Origin: Pyxidicoccus trucidator
Lineage (GTDB): Bacteria; Myxococcota; Myxococcia; Myxococcales; Myxococcaceae
Direction of reading: 5' to 3'
Length of the DNA: 64,000 nucleotides
NCBI RefSeq assembly: GCF_010894435.1
Contig: NZ_JAAIXZ010000003.1
Location: forward strand, 310,001-374,000
Position numbers and translations under genes: made by a program. Positions 18,690-26,861 of the stretch are shown piece by piece (the stretch's first letter is position 1; every line of letters begins with the position of its first letter). The notes beneath the pieces were generated by a model that ran no database searches, was not told the DNA's origin, and saw only the letters and a list, made by a program, of their open reading frames with translations.

Positions 18690-19304
18690 TCACGGCTCCG
18701 TGATGGGAGAAGGAGGGAGCAGGCCGCGAACCTCCTGGATGAATCCAGGCACCGTGCGCGCCATGCCTTCCAGCATCTTCTCAAAAGGGATGGGCGGGTT
18801 CTTCAGGTTCGCGGCCTGTAGATGCAGAACCTCAAGGATGGCATCTGGAGCCTGGCTCAGCAGGTTCTGAAGAAAGGTGTCCGGATCCTGGGCCTGCATG
18901 TTCCTCGGCAGATGCTCTGCTCTGAAGTCACGCAGGTTGTTGGTGACGATGGTCTGCGCACCGATATGAACCGCTGCCGCCAACACGTGCCGGTCCTTCG
19001 GATGATTCTTCATCGCAGGGGTGAGCTGCTCGTAGCCGGTGACCAGTGCTTCAGGAAAGGCGTCCTTCATGGCGGCGACACGACGCGCTGCCTGGCTTTC
19101 CGAACGCCTGTACTCCGCCACGAGATTGCGGCGCATCTCCTCGAGGATTTCCTCGGTCCAGTAGACCTGGATGAGGTTCTTCCTGGCCGCCCTGAGCAGC
19201 ACGTCACAAAGCGAAACCGGGATGAGGACGTTCGCGTCGAGGATGACCGGAAAGACGGCGTGGAGCACGGTGCAGTCGTCGCGCGCGGTCCCCACCGTTG
19301 TCAA
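18690..19304 (-). CDS. PIN-domain ribonuclease toxin
   Basis: This protein of up to 204 residues opens with the PIN strand 'VILDANVLIP', whose Asp is the first metal ligand. Further acids follow: Glu in 'EEILEEMRRNL' and Asp in 'HPKDRHVLAAAV', then 'TNNLRDF'. PIN toxins cut RNA with Mg2+. It lies directly downstream of a helix-turn-helix protein on the same strand, the usual excisionase-type antitoxin/PIN arrangement. The start is uncertain: 19304 gives an extra dozen residues, and GTG at 19268 is an alternative just before the fold. It converges on the kinase gene with only 15 bases between stops. Confidence 0.8.
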   Translation of the reverse strand: MTTVGTARDDCTVLHAVFPVILDANVLIPVSLCDVLLRAARKNLIQVYWTEEILEEMRRNLVAEYRRSESQAARRVAAMKDAFPEALVTGYEQLTPAMKNHPKDRHVLAAAVHIGAQTIVTNNLRDFRAEHLPRNMQAQDPDTFLQNLLSQAPDAILEVLHLQAANLKNPPIPFEKMLEGMARTVPGFIQEVRGLLPPSPITEP

Positions 19305-19325
19305 GCGGGCCCAGTACCCCGGGTG

Positions 19326-19820
19326 CTAGTCAAATTCCGGGTAGCCCCCCTCTTGCTGTGTTTCCTGCATCATCGCGGCAAGCTTGGCATCGCGTTCGGC
19401 GTCACGCTTCACCCGGTATTCGAGCACATCGTGGGTAGAGACACGCCGGTGAGTGCCAGTGCGGCGATAGGGGATTTTCCCTTCGTCGAGGAGCTGTACG
19501 AGGTATTGGCGCGAGACGTTGAGCAGGTTGGCGGCCTGCTGGGTCGTGAGCTCCTTCTGGACGGGGACGATGGAGACCGCATCGCCCGAGGCCAGGACGG
19601 CCAGAAGTTGCTGGAGCAGCGTCAGCACGTCCCTGGGTACCGGAAGCGTCTCGTGGTTGGGTCCAAGGAGTGAAAAGCGTGGCTGGGTTCCCTGCCCCTG
19701 AAGCGTCTCGGTGATGAGCTTCGCGAGTTGCTGCACCTGTCCCAGGCTCGCCTCGTTGGCGGTGACCGGCTCAGAGGCTCGTGTGGAAGTGGTGGCTGCG
19801 TCGATTGGGGACAGGGTCAT
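19326..19820 (-). CDS. Excisionase-type helix-turn-helix antitoxin
   Basis: The 164-residue product has a MerR/excisionase-like DNA-binding motif near the middle, 'ELTTQQAANLLNVSRQYLVQ' with 'GKIPYRRTGTHRRV', followed by a charged C-terminus that would bind the toxin. The ATG at 19820 is chosen because GGAG lies seven bases upstream; ATG at 19838 and TTG at 19847 are also in frame. It precedes the PIN gene in the same transcript. By analogy it neutralises the toxin and represses their shared promoter. Confidence 0.8.
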   Translation of the reverse strand: MTLSPIDAATTSTRASEPVTANEASLGQVQQLAKLITETLQGQGTQPRFSLLGPNHETLPVPRDVLTLLQQLLAVLASGDAVSIVPVQKELTTQQAANLLNVSRQYLVQLLDEGKIPYRRTGTHRRVSTHDVLEYRVKRDAERDAKLAAMMQETQQEGGYPEFD

Positions 19821-19856
19821 GGGCGTGCTCCACTCCATGGGGCACAAGGCGCGATG

Positions 19857-19885
19857 GCGTAACGAACGAATCCCGGTTGTTACGC
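19857..19885. promoter_or_regulatory. Inverted repeat, probable operator of the toxin-antitoxin operon
   Basis: GCGTAAC (19857-19863) and GTTACGC (19879-19885) are perfect inverted 7-mers separated by 15 bases, 37 bases upstream of the antitoxin start. The adjacent 19886-19925 is AT-richer than the surroundings and reads TATAGA and TTGCGA on the minus strand, so the repeat would lie at or just after the transcription start, a usual place for autorepression. Confidence 0.4.
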
Positions 19886-19960
19886 GAATCTATAATGCCC
19901 ACAAACGACGCAATCGCAAGTGACCCACCGCTTGGTTCCGCATGGGTGCTGAATTCGACC

Positions 19961-19988
19961 ATAAAGATCTGAAATTACTGATCTTTAT
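19961..19988. repeat. AT-rich inverted repeat ATAAAGATC...GATCTTTAT
   Basis: Perfect 9-bp arms (19961-19969, 19980-19988) flank a 10-base AT-rich spacer. Such AT-rich sequence is rare in this window. It could be an operator, a bidirectional terminator for the hemerythrin transcript, or a trace of horizontal entry of the toxin-antitoxin pair. I cannot decide between these. 19989-20181 holds no gene that I can see. Confidence 0.45.
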
Positions 19989-20181
19989 ATGTGGATCGTG
20001 GTTCGTCCGGCTCGGTGAGGGCCCTCCTGGAAGGATATCAGCCGTCCCAAATGCAACCTGACGGGCTCTGGGATGGGGCAGCCCTGGTGGGCCGGCGTTC
20101 TGCTGAAAGGGCACCCCGGATGCGGTGCCTGGCCGCGCTTCCGATGGGTGCCCTGGTAGGTGCCGCGGAGGTTCCCGGTCC

Positions 20182-20649
20182 TCAGATGTTGGCCCCGCTC
20201 TCCAGCTTGCTCATCTCCTCGCGGCGAACGGCGGAGGCGGTGCGGACGATGTCGTTGCAGGACATGCCGATTTCCTTCTCGGTGACCTTCTGCCCGAACT
20301 GCGGCAGCACGTTCTTCTCCTCGTCCGCGATGTGGCTCTTCACCACCTGCTCCAGCGAGTTCACCTTGCCCGCCAGCCCATTCACATCGTTCCGCGAGCG
20401 GAGGATGTCGGCGATGAGCCGCTTCATCTCGCCGTGCTCGTCCACCGAGTGCTGAATCTTGTCCTCGCCGATGACCCGGCGCGCGACGGGGTAGATCCAC
20501 CGCTCCTCGATGGTGGCATGCAGCGTGAGCGCCTCCGCGAGCTGGATGCACAACTCCTTCTTCGTCGCGTCGTCCGGTGCGTTCCGGAAGGCCTCGAACA
20601 GCGCGTCAACCTCACGGTGCTGCTGAATCAACAGGTCAATGACGTCCAC
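20182..20649 (-). CDS. Hemerythrin HHE-domain protein
   Basis: The 155-residue helical protein carries the iron ligands of the HHE family in order: 'QQHREVDALF', 'HATIEERWIYP', 'DEHGEMKRL' and 'HIADEEKNVLP'. These proteins bind a di-iron centre and take part in O2, NO or redox sensing and iron-sulfur repair. The start is a GTG at 20649 with AGGAG well placed upstream; the frame extends further but without coding character. It stands alone between the toxin-antitoxin pair and the regulator gene. Confidence 0.9.
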   Translation of the reverse strand: MDVIDLLIQQHREVDALFEAFRNAPDDATKKELCIQLAEALTLHATIEERWIYPVARRVIGEDKIQHSVDEHGEMKRLIADILRSRNDVNGLAGKVNSLEQVVKSHIADEEKNVLPQFGQKVTEKEIGMSCNDIVRTASAVRREEMSKLESGANI

Positions 20650-21020
20650 GGATGCACTCCTTGTCTCGGGTCCTGTGCAATCCAAGGGTCCGCACGACCG
20701 CCGGGCGTCGCAATCACCGGCACGGCCGCGCGGGGCCTCGCACGCTCCCCACCCCGAAGCGCTGGAGTCTCTCGCCAGCCCCACTGTCTCGACGTGCCCG
20801 GTCGTCGGAGAGAGCCCCCGCCCGGCTCCTCCCGGTGGCGGAGCTCCGCCTGGTTCACGGTGGCCGGTGGCCGCGCGAGCTGCCTGCAGCCACAGCCCCA
20901 GCGGGCCAGGCAGACCTCCTCACCGGAACGGTAGCCATCCGCCCGCAGGCAGGGCTGCCCTCGGCCCGCGAGGCCGGGTCGCTTCCGCCGCGTCTGCCTG
21001 CTCGCGAACCACGCGGAACC
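20650..21020. other. Intergenic stretch between the regulator and hemerythrin genes
   Basis: No gene is supported. It must hold the hemerythrin promoter (minus strand) and the end of the regulator transcript. The only structure I see is a perfect 14-base palindrome, GGCGGAGCTCCGCC at 20837-20850. Confidence 0.35.
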
Positions 21021-22415
21021 TCACCCCTCGCCGGGCGTGCCCGCCTCGTACTTCTTCCTCTTGCGCCACAGCGTGGACGCGTCGATTCCGAGGACTCGCG
21101 CGGCCTCGTCCAGCGTGGGCGCCGAGGCCATGACGCGCAGGATGTGCTCGCGCTCCACCTCCTCCAGCGTGTGCGGCCCGCCCAGCGCCACGCCCGGACC
21201 CGCCGCCGCGGCGATGCGCTCCGGGAAGGCTTGTGGCTCCAGCACCTCCGCCGGCCAGACGATGAGCGCGCGCTCCATCGCATTGCGCAACTCGCGCACG
21301 TTGCCCGGCCAGCCGTACGCCAGCAGCATCTTCTCCGTCGCGGGAGACAGCTCCGGCGGAGGCCGCTGCGCCGCTCGCGCGAAGAACGCGACGAAGCGGC
21401 GCGCCAACGGCAGCAAATCTTCCGGCCGCTCCCGCAGCGACGGCAGCTTCACTTCGATGACGTTCAGCCGGTACAGCAGGTCCTCGCGGAAGTGTCCCGA
21501 GGCCACGTCCTTCTCCAAGTCCCGGTTCGTGGCCGCCACCACCCGCACGTCCGCCTTGCGCGTGCGCCCCTCGCCCAGCCGCTCGAACTGCTTCTCCTGG
21601 AGGAAGCGCAGCAGCTGCGCCTGGAGCGCGGGGCTCATCTCCGCGATTTCGTCCAGGAAGAGCGTGCCCCCTTCCGCCTGCTCCACGCGCCCCGGCTGGT
21701 CCTTCACCGCGCCCGTGAAGGCGCCGCGCACGTGGCCGAACAGCTCGCTGGCCAGGAGCTGCTCGGACAGCGTGGGACAGTTCACCGTGACGAAGGGCCG
21801 GCGCCGCCGCGCGCTCATCGAGTGCAGCGCCCGCGCCAGCACGCCCTTGCCCGTGCCGCTCTCGCCCCGCAGCAGCACCGCCGCGTCGGATGCCGCCGCG
21901 CGCGTCATCAGCCCTATCGCCGCGTGCATCACCGGCGAGGCCGTCTCCAGCGTGGCCTCCGGCACCGCCTGCGCGAGCTGCCCTTCCAGGCTCTCCAGCT
22001 GCGACGACAGCTCGCGGTGAGCCCGCGACCGGTCCAGCACGTGTCGTATCTGCGCCGGCGTGAAGGGCTTGGGCAGGTAGTCGCGCGCGCCGCGCCTCAC
22101 CGCCTCCACCGCCGTGTCGAACGTCGCGTACGCGGTGATGAGCACGACGTCCAGGTTGGGGGACTCGGCCAGCAGCTTGGGCAGCAGCTCCAGCCCGCTG
22201 GACGTCCCCAGCCGCAGGTCCACGAACGCCAGGTCAGCGGGCCCCTGGGCGAGCGCCGCCAGGGCCGCCTCGGGTGTGGCCGCCTCGCGCACCTCGCAGC
22301 CGAGCCCCTCCAGGCACACCCGCAGGGTGTGGCGGATGTTGCGCTCGTCGTCCACCACCAGCACCCGCATGGGGCGCTCACCCGCGACAGGCGTCGCTTC
22401 CGGCCGTGCATCCAT
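21021..22415 (-). CDS. AlgB-like sigma-54-dependent response regulator
   Basis: The 464-residue protein has a receiver domain (about 16-130, phospho-acceptor Asp66 in 'LAFVDLRLG'), an AAA+ domain with Walker A 'GESGTGKG' and the sigma-54 contact loop GAFTGA, and a C-terminal Fis-type helix-turn-helix. The end '[20 protein letters not shown]' and the receiver 'D-L-R-L-G...GL' are closest to Pseudomonas AlgB as I remember it. AlgB pairs with KinB, and a KinB-like kinase ends the kdp operon 2.3 kb away. It therefore probably replaces KdpE. AGGA lies eight bases before the ATG; Met16 is an alternative start. Confidence 0.88.
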   Translation of the reverse strand: MDARPEATPVAGERPMRVLVVDDERNIRHTLRVCLEGLGCEVREAATPEAALAALAQGPADLAFVDLRLGTSSGLELLPKLLAESPNLDVVLITAYATFDTAVEAVRRGARDYLPKPFTPAQIRHVLDRSRAHRELSSQLESLEGQLAQAVPEATLETASPVMHAAIGLMTRAAASDAAVLLRGESGTGKGVLARALHSMSARRRRPFVTVNCPTLSEQLLASELFGHVRGAFTGAVKDQPGRVEQAEGGTLFLDEIAEMSPALQAQLLRFLQEKQFERLGEGRTRKADVRVVAATNRDLEKDVASGHFREDLLYRLNVIEVKLPSLRERPEDLLPLARRFVAFFARAAQRPPPELSPATEKMLLAYGWPGNVRELRNAMERALIVWPAEVLEPQAFPERIAAAAGPGVALGGPHTLEEVEREHILRVMASAPTLDEAARVLGIDASTLWRKRKKYEAGTPGEG

Positions 22416-22637
22416 GAGTCAATCCTAGGTGCATCCCTCGCGCCTCGCCGTGCGGTGTGCCCGGCGCGAGGCTTCCCGAGGGGTTCCCTCGTCAGCCCGC
22501 GCCGCCCGCCCCGTGTTTCGCAACCCACGGAGCCCCCGTCCCTTGCAGTCCGCAACCCGCCTCGCTCGTGACGCTTCCTGCACACCGCTGAAAGTGGTGC
22601 TGGCGTTGGTGCCCGCGTTGCAGTGAAACGGGGGGGT
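22416..22637. promoter_or_regulatory. Regulator upstream region with two CGCAACCC sites
   Basis: TTTCGCAACCC (22516-22526) and CGCAACCC (22551-22558) match sites found upstream of the porin-kdp operon. On the minus strand 22431-22444 reads as a GG-N10-GC pair (AGGCGCG-N4-ATGCA), like a weak -24/-12 element, but it is only 16 bases from the start codon. The region also contains the start of the divergent small membrane-protein gene. Confidence 0.35.
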
Positions 22638-23036
22638 ATGCGCCTGAATGGGATGATGGCCGGCGGCCCTCCGCCGGGGGATGGTGGCGAGGACAACATC
22701 TTCTCCAGGGACCGTCCGCCCTCGGGCGGGGAGAAGCGGCTCCGCCAGGCTCTGCTGCTGGGTGGGGTGCTGCTCGTCCTCGGCGTGGTGTGGCTCTATG
22801 TGCAGGGTGGAGAGAACCGCGCCCTGAACGCCCTGGCCCCCGTGCAGCGCGCGGCCCTGTTCCAGGAGACGCGCGACGACATCCGGCGCATCTGCCTCAC
22901 CGATGCGGGCGTGAAGAGCGGCGGCCGCCTGGAGAAGCGCTGCCGGCAGCAGGCCGACTTCCTCACCCGCTTCTCTGAGTGCGACGAGGCCTGCCGGCGG
23001 GAAATCGCCCCCTTCGTACAGGACACGGGGCGCTAG
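22638..23036 (+). CDS. Small single-pass membrane protein, function unknown
   Basis: About 132 residues: a Gly/Pro/Asp-rich cytoplasmic tail, one membrane helix ('LLLGGVLLVLGVVWLYVQ'), and a periplasmic helical part with four cysteines ('RRICLTDAG', 'EKRCRQQ', 'SECDEACRREI') that may form disulfides. I do not recognise a family. The start is uncertain: GTG at 22623, ATG at 22638 or ATG at 22653. The GGGGGG run upstream is too close to the second and rather far from the third. It is divergent from the AlgB-like regulator. Confidence 0.6.
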   Translation: MRLNGMMAGGPPPGDGGEDNIFSRDRPPSGGEKRLRQALLLGGVLLVLGVVWLYVQGGENRALNALAPVQRAALFQETRDDIRRICLTDAGVKSGGRLEKRCRQQADFLTRFSECDEACRREIAPFVQDTGR

Positions 23037-23464
23037 CCCGAGCGCCCTCCCCCACCCGGAAGCCGGGCGGGCCGCCAGCCCACCGCTCGCCCCGTGCGCC
23101 CTGGAGACCTACATCACGTCCGGGCCTGACGCCCTCTGGGCGAGGGCCCGCTCCCCTCGGCTGATCGCCCTCCATCCCCGGGGTCGAAATGTACCCATGA
23201 CCCTTCAGTCTATCGCGGCCGTCGGGTTGGTAGGGGCTGTAGGGGCTTAGCAGTAGGGGCTCAGTCCGGTATCCTACGGCGCGCGGCGGATCAGCGGTCC
23301 GCCCGAGCATTGGGGGGCCCTCTCTGGGGCCCGCGGAAGGAAGGCGACATGTGTTGGCGCAGCTGGCCCTGCTCGGGGCCCCGTTTCAATTGCCGAACCC
23401 CGGCTGAGATGACCGTCGGGCGCTCGGTGGAGACGGGGACCGCTCACGGTAGGGAGGGCGCCCG
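23037..23464 (+). promoter_or_regulatory. Leader of the chemoreceptor gene with triple GTAGGGGCT repeat
   Basis: This 428-base stretch has no supported gene. The 9-mer GTAGGGGCT occurs three times in the same direction at 23230, 23239 and 23253. Further on there are two short dyads, GGCGGA/TCCGCC (near 23286-23304) and GGGCCC/GGGCCC (near 23315-23333), and AGGGAGGG just before the GTG start. The repeats look like regulator-binding sites, but no partner is known. Confidence 0.4.
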
Positions 23465-25066
23465 GTGCGTCTGAAGCTGAAGTTGATGCAGAAGATGACG
23501 GCGGTGCCCGCGGCGGCCGGCGTGTTCCTCGTGGCCATCCTCCTGGCGTGCGTGACGCTGGGCTCCAGCCAGGGGTCCACGTACGAGCGCATCCACACCT
23601 CCCTTGCTCCGGCCAGTGAGCTGAGCCGCGAGGTCTCCCTGCGGTATCCCGGCCTGCACCGGGGTGTCCTGGCCGAGATGAACCGCAAGTCAGAGGGTGG
23701 GCTGGAGTCGCTGCGCGCGGAGGTGAAGGAGCTGGAGGCGAAGCTCGACCTCGCGCGGGCCCTGCCGGGCGCGAACGTGGAGCAGGCCGACGCGCTCAAG
23801 CGCGACCTCGCCGCGTACTGGAGCAGCGCCGAGCAGGCCCTGGCGCTCACGGTGAAGGGTGACGCGCAGGCGGAGGCCGCGCGGGCCCGGCACGAGGCCT
23901 CGTACCAGGCGCTGCGCGGCGCCTTCCAGCAGGCGGCGGAGGCGGATGCCCAGGCCCTTCGCGCGGCCCACGACGCGTGGAATGGGCAGCGCGGCACGCT
24001 GCAGGGGTGGGTGGTCGTGCTGGGGCTGCTGGGCCTCGCGCTGACGGGGTTCCTGGCGTACTGGCTGCACCAGCAGGTGACGGTGCCCCTCGAGAAGCTG
24101 ACCGCCTCGGCGACGAAGATTGCGCAGGACGGCGACCTGACGCAGGCCATCGACACCAGCGCGCAGGACGAGGTGGGCGAGCTGGCGCGTGGCTACCAGA
24201 CGATGGTGACGCGGCTGCGCAACGTGCCGAGCACCATCGCCACCGTGGTGACGGACCTGACGGCGGCGGCCGGGCGGCTGACGCAGGCCAGCCAGGAGCA
24301 GGTGGACTTCCTCACCAACCAGTCCCGCAGCCTCACCGAGGCGAGCACCACGATTGCCGAAATCGCGCAGACCTCCAGCATGGCGGCCAGCCGCGCGGAG
24401 ATGGTGCTCAAGGTGGCGGCGCAGGCGGACGCGTTCAGCTCGTCGGGCCAGGAGTCGATTGAGAAGAGCGCCGAGGGGCTCACCCAGATTCGCCAGCGGG
24501 TGGGCGCGCTGGTGGGCAGCATCGCGCACCTGAGCGACCAGGCCGTGCACGCGGGTGAAATCATCAGCAGCGTGAAGGACCTGGCGGACCAGTCCAACGT
24601 GCTCGCGCTGAACGCGGCGATTGAAGCGGCGCGCGCGGGCGAGGAGGGCCGGGGCTTCGCGGTGGTGGCGCGCGAGATGCGCTCGCTCAGCGGCCAGTCG
24701 CTGCAGAGCACCCAGCGCATCGGCAAGATTCTCCTGGAGATCAACCAGGCCATCCGCGGGACGGTCTCCATCGCCGAGGGTGACAGCGAGAAGATGGAGG
24801 AGGGCATCGAGCAGGTGCTCGCCTCGGCGAACACGCTGAAGGAAATCACCACGGTGGTGCAGGAGAGCAGTCAGGCCGCGCGGCAGATTGTCGCCTCCGT
24901 CACCCAGCAGAACGCCGGCATCGCGCAGATGACGGATGTGGTGACGCAGCTGTCGTCGATGATGGCCGACGTGGTGACGGCGACGATGACGGCCGAGGCC
25001 GCCGTCGCGCAAATCAACACGTCGCTGGGGCAGCTGAAGGACCTGTCCACCGCGTTCCGCGTCTGA
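23465..25066 (+). CDS. Methyl-accepting chemotaxis protein
   Basis: The 533-residue receptor has a helix at about 13-34, a periplasmic four-helix-bundle-like sensor (about 35-180), a second helix at about 181-202, a HAMP domain (about 203-257) and a signalling domain. The hairpin tip 'ADQSNVLALNAAIEAARAGE' followed by 'GRGFAVVAREMR' is diagnostic of CheA/CheW contact. It would modulate motility or another Che-like pathway. It starts with GTG, supported by AGGGAGGG upstream and the basic N-terminus. No che genes are adjacent, so it is an orphan receptor. There is no CheR-tethering pentapeptide at the C-terminus. Confidence 0.95.
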   Translation: MRLKLKLMQKMTAVPAAAGVFLVAILLACVTLGSSQGSTYERIHTSLAPASELSREVSLRYPGLHRGVLAEMNRKSEGGLESLRAEVKELEAKLDLARALPGANVEQADALKRDLAAYWSSAEQALALTVKGDAQAEAARARHEASYQALRGAFQQAAEADAQALRAAHDAWNGQRGTLQGWVVVLGLLGLALTGFLAYWLHQQVTVPLEKLTASATKIAQDGDLTQAIDTSAQDEVGELARGYQTMVTRLRNVPSTIATVVTDLTAAAGRLTQASQEQVDFLTNQSRSLTEASTTIAEIAQTSSMAASRAEMVLKVAAQADAFSSSGQESIEKSAEGLTQIRQRVGALVGSIAHLSDQAVHAGEIISSVKDLADQSNVLALNAAIEAARAGEEGRGFAVVAREMRSLSGQSLQSTQRIGKILLEINQAIRGTVSIAEGDSEKMEEGIEQVLASANTLKEITTVVQESSQAARQIVASVTQQNAGIAQMTDVVTQLSSMMADVVTATMTAEAAVAQINTSLGQLKDLSTAFRV

Positions 25067-25096
25067 GCCTCGCTGGGCTCTGGTGACGGGCCGTGA

Positions 25097-25122
25097 GGGT
25101 GCCACCGTGCGAGGTGGCACCC
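25097..25122. terminator. Convergent terminator between the chemoreceptor gene and fhs
   Basis: GGGTGCCACC (25097-25106) and GGTGGCACCC (25113-25122) form a perfect 10-bp stem with a GTGCGA loop. It lies between two convergent genes, so it may stop transcription from both sides. Confidence 0.65.
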
Positions 25123-25194
25123 CGGCCTTCCCGGCTCCGCGTCCGCTTCCCACGAACCCGAAGCTCGAAGCTCGGAGCCCGGCGGTGTTGGCCG

Positions 25195-26850
25195 TCACTC
25201 TCCCTGCATCAGCCCCGTGATTCGGCCGTCGTCGTGGACGGTGATGCGGCGGGCGGCCGGCTCGCGAGGCAGGCCGGGCATGGTGAGGATTTCGCCGGTG
25301 AGCGCCACCATGAAGCCCGCGCCCGCGGACAGCCGCACCTCGCGCACGGTGAGCGTGAAGCCGCGAGGCCGCCCCAGCTTCGTCGGGTCATCCGAGAGCG
25401 ACAGGTGCGTCTTCGCCATGCACACCGGCAGCTCCGCGCCGCCCAGCTCGCGCACCATCTGCAAGTCCTTCTGCGCCCCCGCCGTGAAGGCCACGTCGTC
25501 CGCGCCGTACACGGTGCGGGCAATGGCGCGCACCTTCTCCTCGGGAGACTGCGTCAGCTCGTAGAGGAAGCGCGGGCGGGGCGGGGCCGCGTCGGTCCGG
25601 TCCAACATCTCCAGCACCCGGTCCGCCAGCTCCAGCGAGCCGTCTCCTCCACGCGCGAAGCCCTCGCACACGGCCATCTCCACCCCGCGCTGCCGCCCGA
25701 AGGCGCGCAGCTCCTCCAGCTCCGCCTCCGTGTCCTGCGGGAAGCGGTTGACGCAGATGACGGCCGGCAGGCCGAAGGCCGCAATCGACTCCAGGTGCTT
25801 CTCCACGTGAGCGAAGCCGCGCACGAGCGCCTCGCGGTCCGGCTCGGCCACGCGCGCGGCTGGCGCGCCGCCGTGGTGCTTCAGCGCGCGCAGCGTCACC
25901 ACCAGCACCACGCCCCGGGGCCACACCCCGGCGTTGCGGCACTTGATGTCGAGGAACTTCTCCGCGCCCAGGTCGAAGCCGAAGCCGGCCTCCGTCACCA
26001 CCTCGTCCGCATGGGCCAGCCCCATCCGCGTGCCCAGCACGGAGCTGCACCCGTGCGCGATGTTGCCGAACGGCCCCGCGTGGACGAGCGCCGGGCCGCC
26101 CTCGCGCGTCTGTACGAGGTTGGGCATCAGCGCGTCCTTGAGCACCGCCACCATGGCCGCGGCGGCGTCCACGTCCCGCGCGCGCACCGGCTTTCCGTCC
26201 GGCGAGTGGCCCACGACGATGCGGCCCAGCCGCGTCTCCAGGTCCTTGAGCCCGTCGGCCAGGGCGAGGATGGCCATGACCTCGCTGGCGGCGGTGATGT
26301 CGAACGCGGCCTCGCGCGGCACGCCGTGCGCCTTGCCACCCAGGCCGATGATGACGTTGCGCAGGAAGCGGTCGTTCATGTCCATGGCGCGCCGCCAGCG
26401 CACGCGCGTGGACTCGATGGCCACCGGCTGGCCGTAGTACACGGCGTTGTCCACCAGCGCGGCGAGCAGGTTGTTGGCGCTGGTAATCGCGTGCAGGTCG
26501 CCGGTGAAGTGCAGGTTGATGTCGGCCGCGGGCTCCAGGCTGGCCTGACCGCCGCCAGTGCCTCCGCCCTTCACGCCGAAGACGGGGCCGAGCGACGGCT
26601 CGCGCAGGGCGGCCACCGCGCGGCGCCCGCGCTTGCGCAGGCCCATGGCCAGGGCCACGGACATGGTGGTCTTCCCCTCGCCCGGAGGCGTGGGGTTGAT
26701 GGCGGACACGAGCACCAGGCGGCCCTGCTTCCCGCCCGGCTTCTCGAGCGCGTCCAGCGACACCTTGGCGCGGTGGGTGCCCCAGGGGAGCACGTGGTCG
26801 GAGGACAGGCCCAGCTCGGCGCCCACTTCGGCGATGGGTCTCAGCGTCAT
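25195..26850 (-). CDS. fhs: Formate--tetrahydrofolate ligase
   Basis: This 551-residue enzyme joins formate to tetrahydrofolate with ATP, giving 10-formyl-THF for one-carbon metabolism in the cytoplasm. Visible signatures are the P-loop region 'PTPPGEGKTTMSVAL', 'EPSLGPVFGVKGGGTGGG' and 'FTGDLHAITSANNLLAAL', all conserved in the family, and the length is normal (about 555). It begins 11 bases after the end of a histidine kinase gene on the same strand and has no obvious promoter of its own, so it is probably cotranscribed with the two-component system. Confidence 0.97.
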   Translation of the reverse strand: MTLRPIAEVGAELGLSSDHVLPWGTHRAKVSLDALEKPGGKQGRLVLVSAINPTPPGEGKTTMSVALAMGLRKRGRRAVAALREPSLGPVFGVKGGGTGGGQASLEPAADINLHFTGDLHAITSANNLLAALVDNAVYYGQPVAIESTRVRWRRAMDMNDRFLRNVIIGLGGKAHGVPREAAFDITAASEVMAILALADGLKDLETRLGRIVVGHSPDGKPVRARDVDAAAAMVAVLKDALMPNLVQTREGGPALVHAGPFGNIAHGCSSVLGTRMGLAHADEVVTEAGFGFDLGAEKFLDIKCRNAGVWPRGVVLVVTLRALKHHGGAPAARVAEPDREALVRGFAHVEKHLESIAAFGLPAVICVNRFPQDTEAELEELRAFGRQRGVEMAVCEGFARGGDGSLELADRVLEMLDRTDAAPPRPRFLYELTQSPEEKVRAIARTVYGADDVAFTAGAQKDLQMVRELGGAELPVCMAKTHLSLSDDPTKLGRPRGFTLTVREVRLSAGAGFMVALTGEILTMPGLPREPAARRITVHDDGRITGLMQGE

Positions 26851-26861
26851 GCCACGACTCT

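Noticed and set aside
19326..19820. Phage excisionase or integration module
   Set aside because: The excisionase-like helix-turn-helix is followed by a PIN toxin, and no integrase, att site or phage gene is present.
19891..19896. Plus-strand TATAAT upstream of the toxin-antitoxin pair
   Set aside because: It points away from the antitoxin and towards no gene within several hundred bases.
18675..22415. kdpE next to kdp
   Set aside because: No OmpR-type regulator is found near kdp; the only OmpR-type gene (28039-28725) is coupled to its own kinase.
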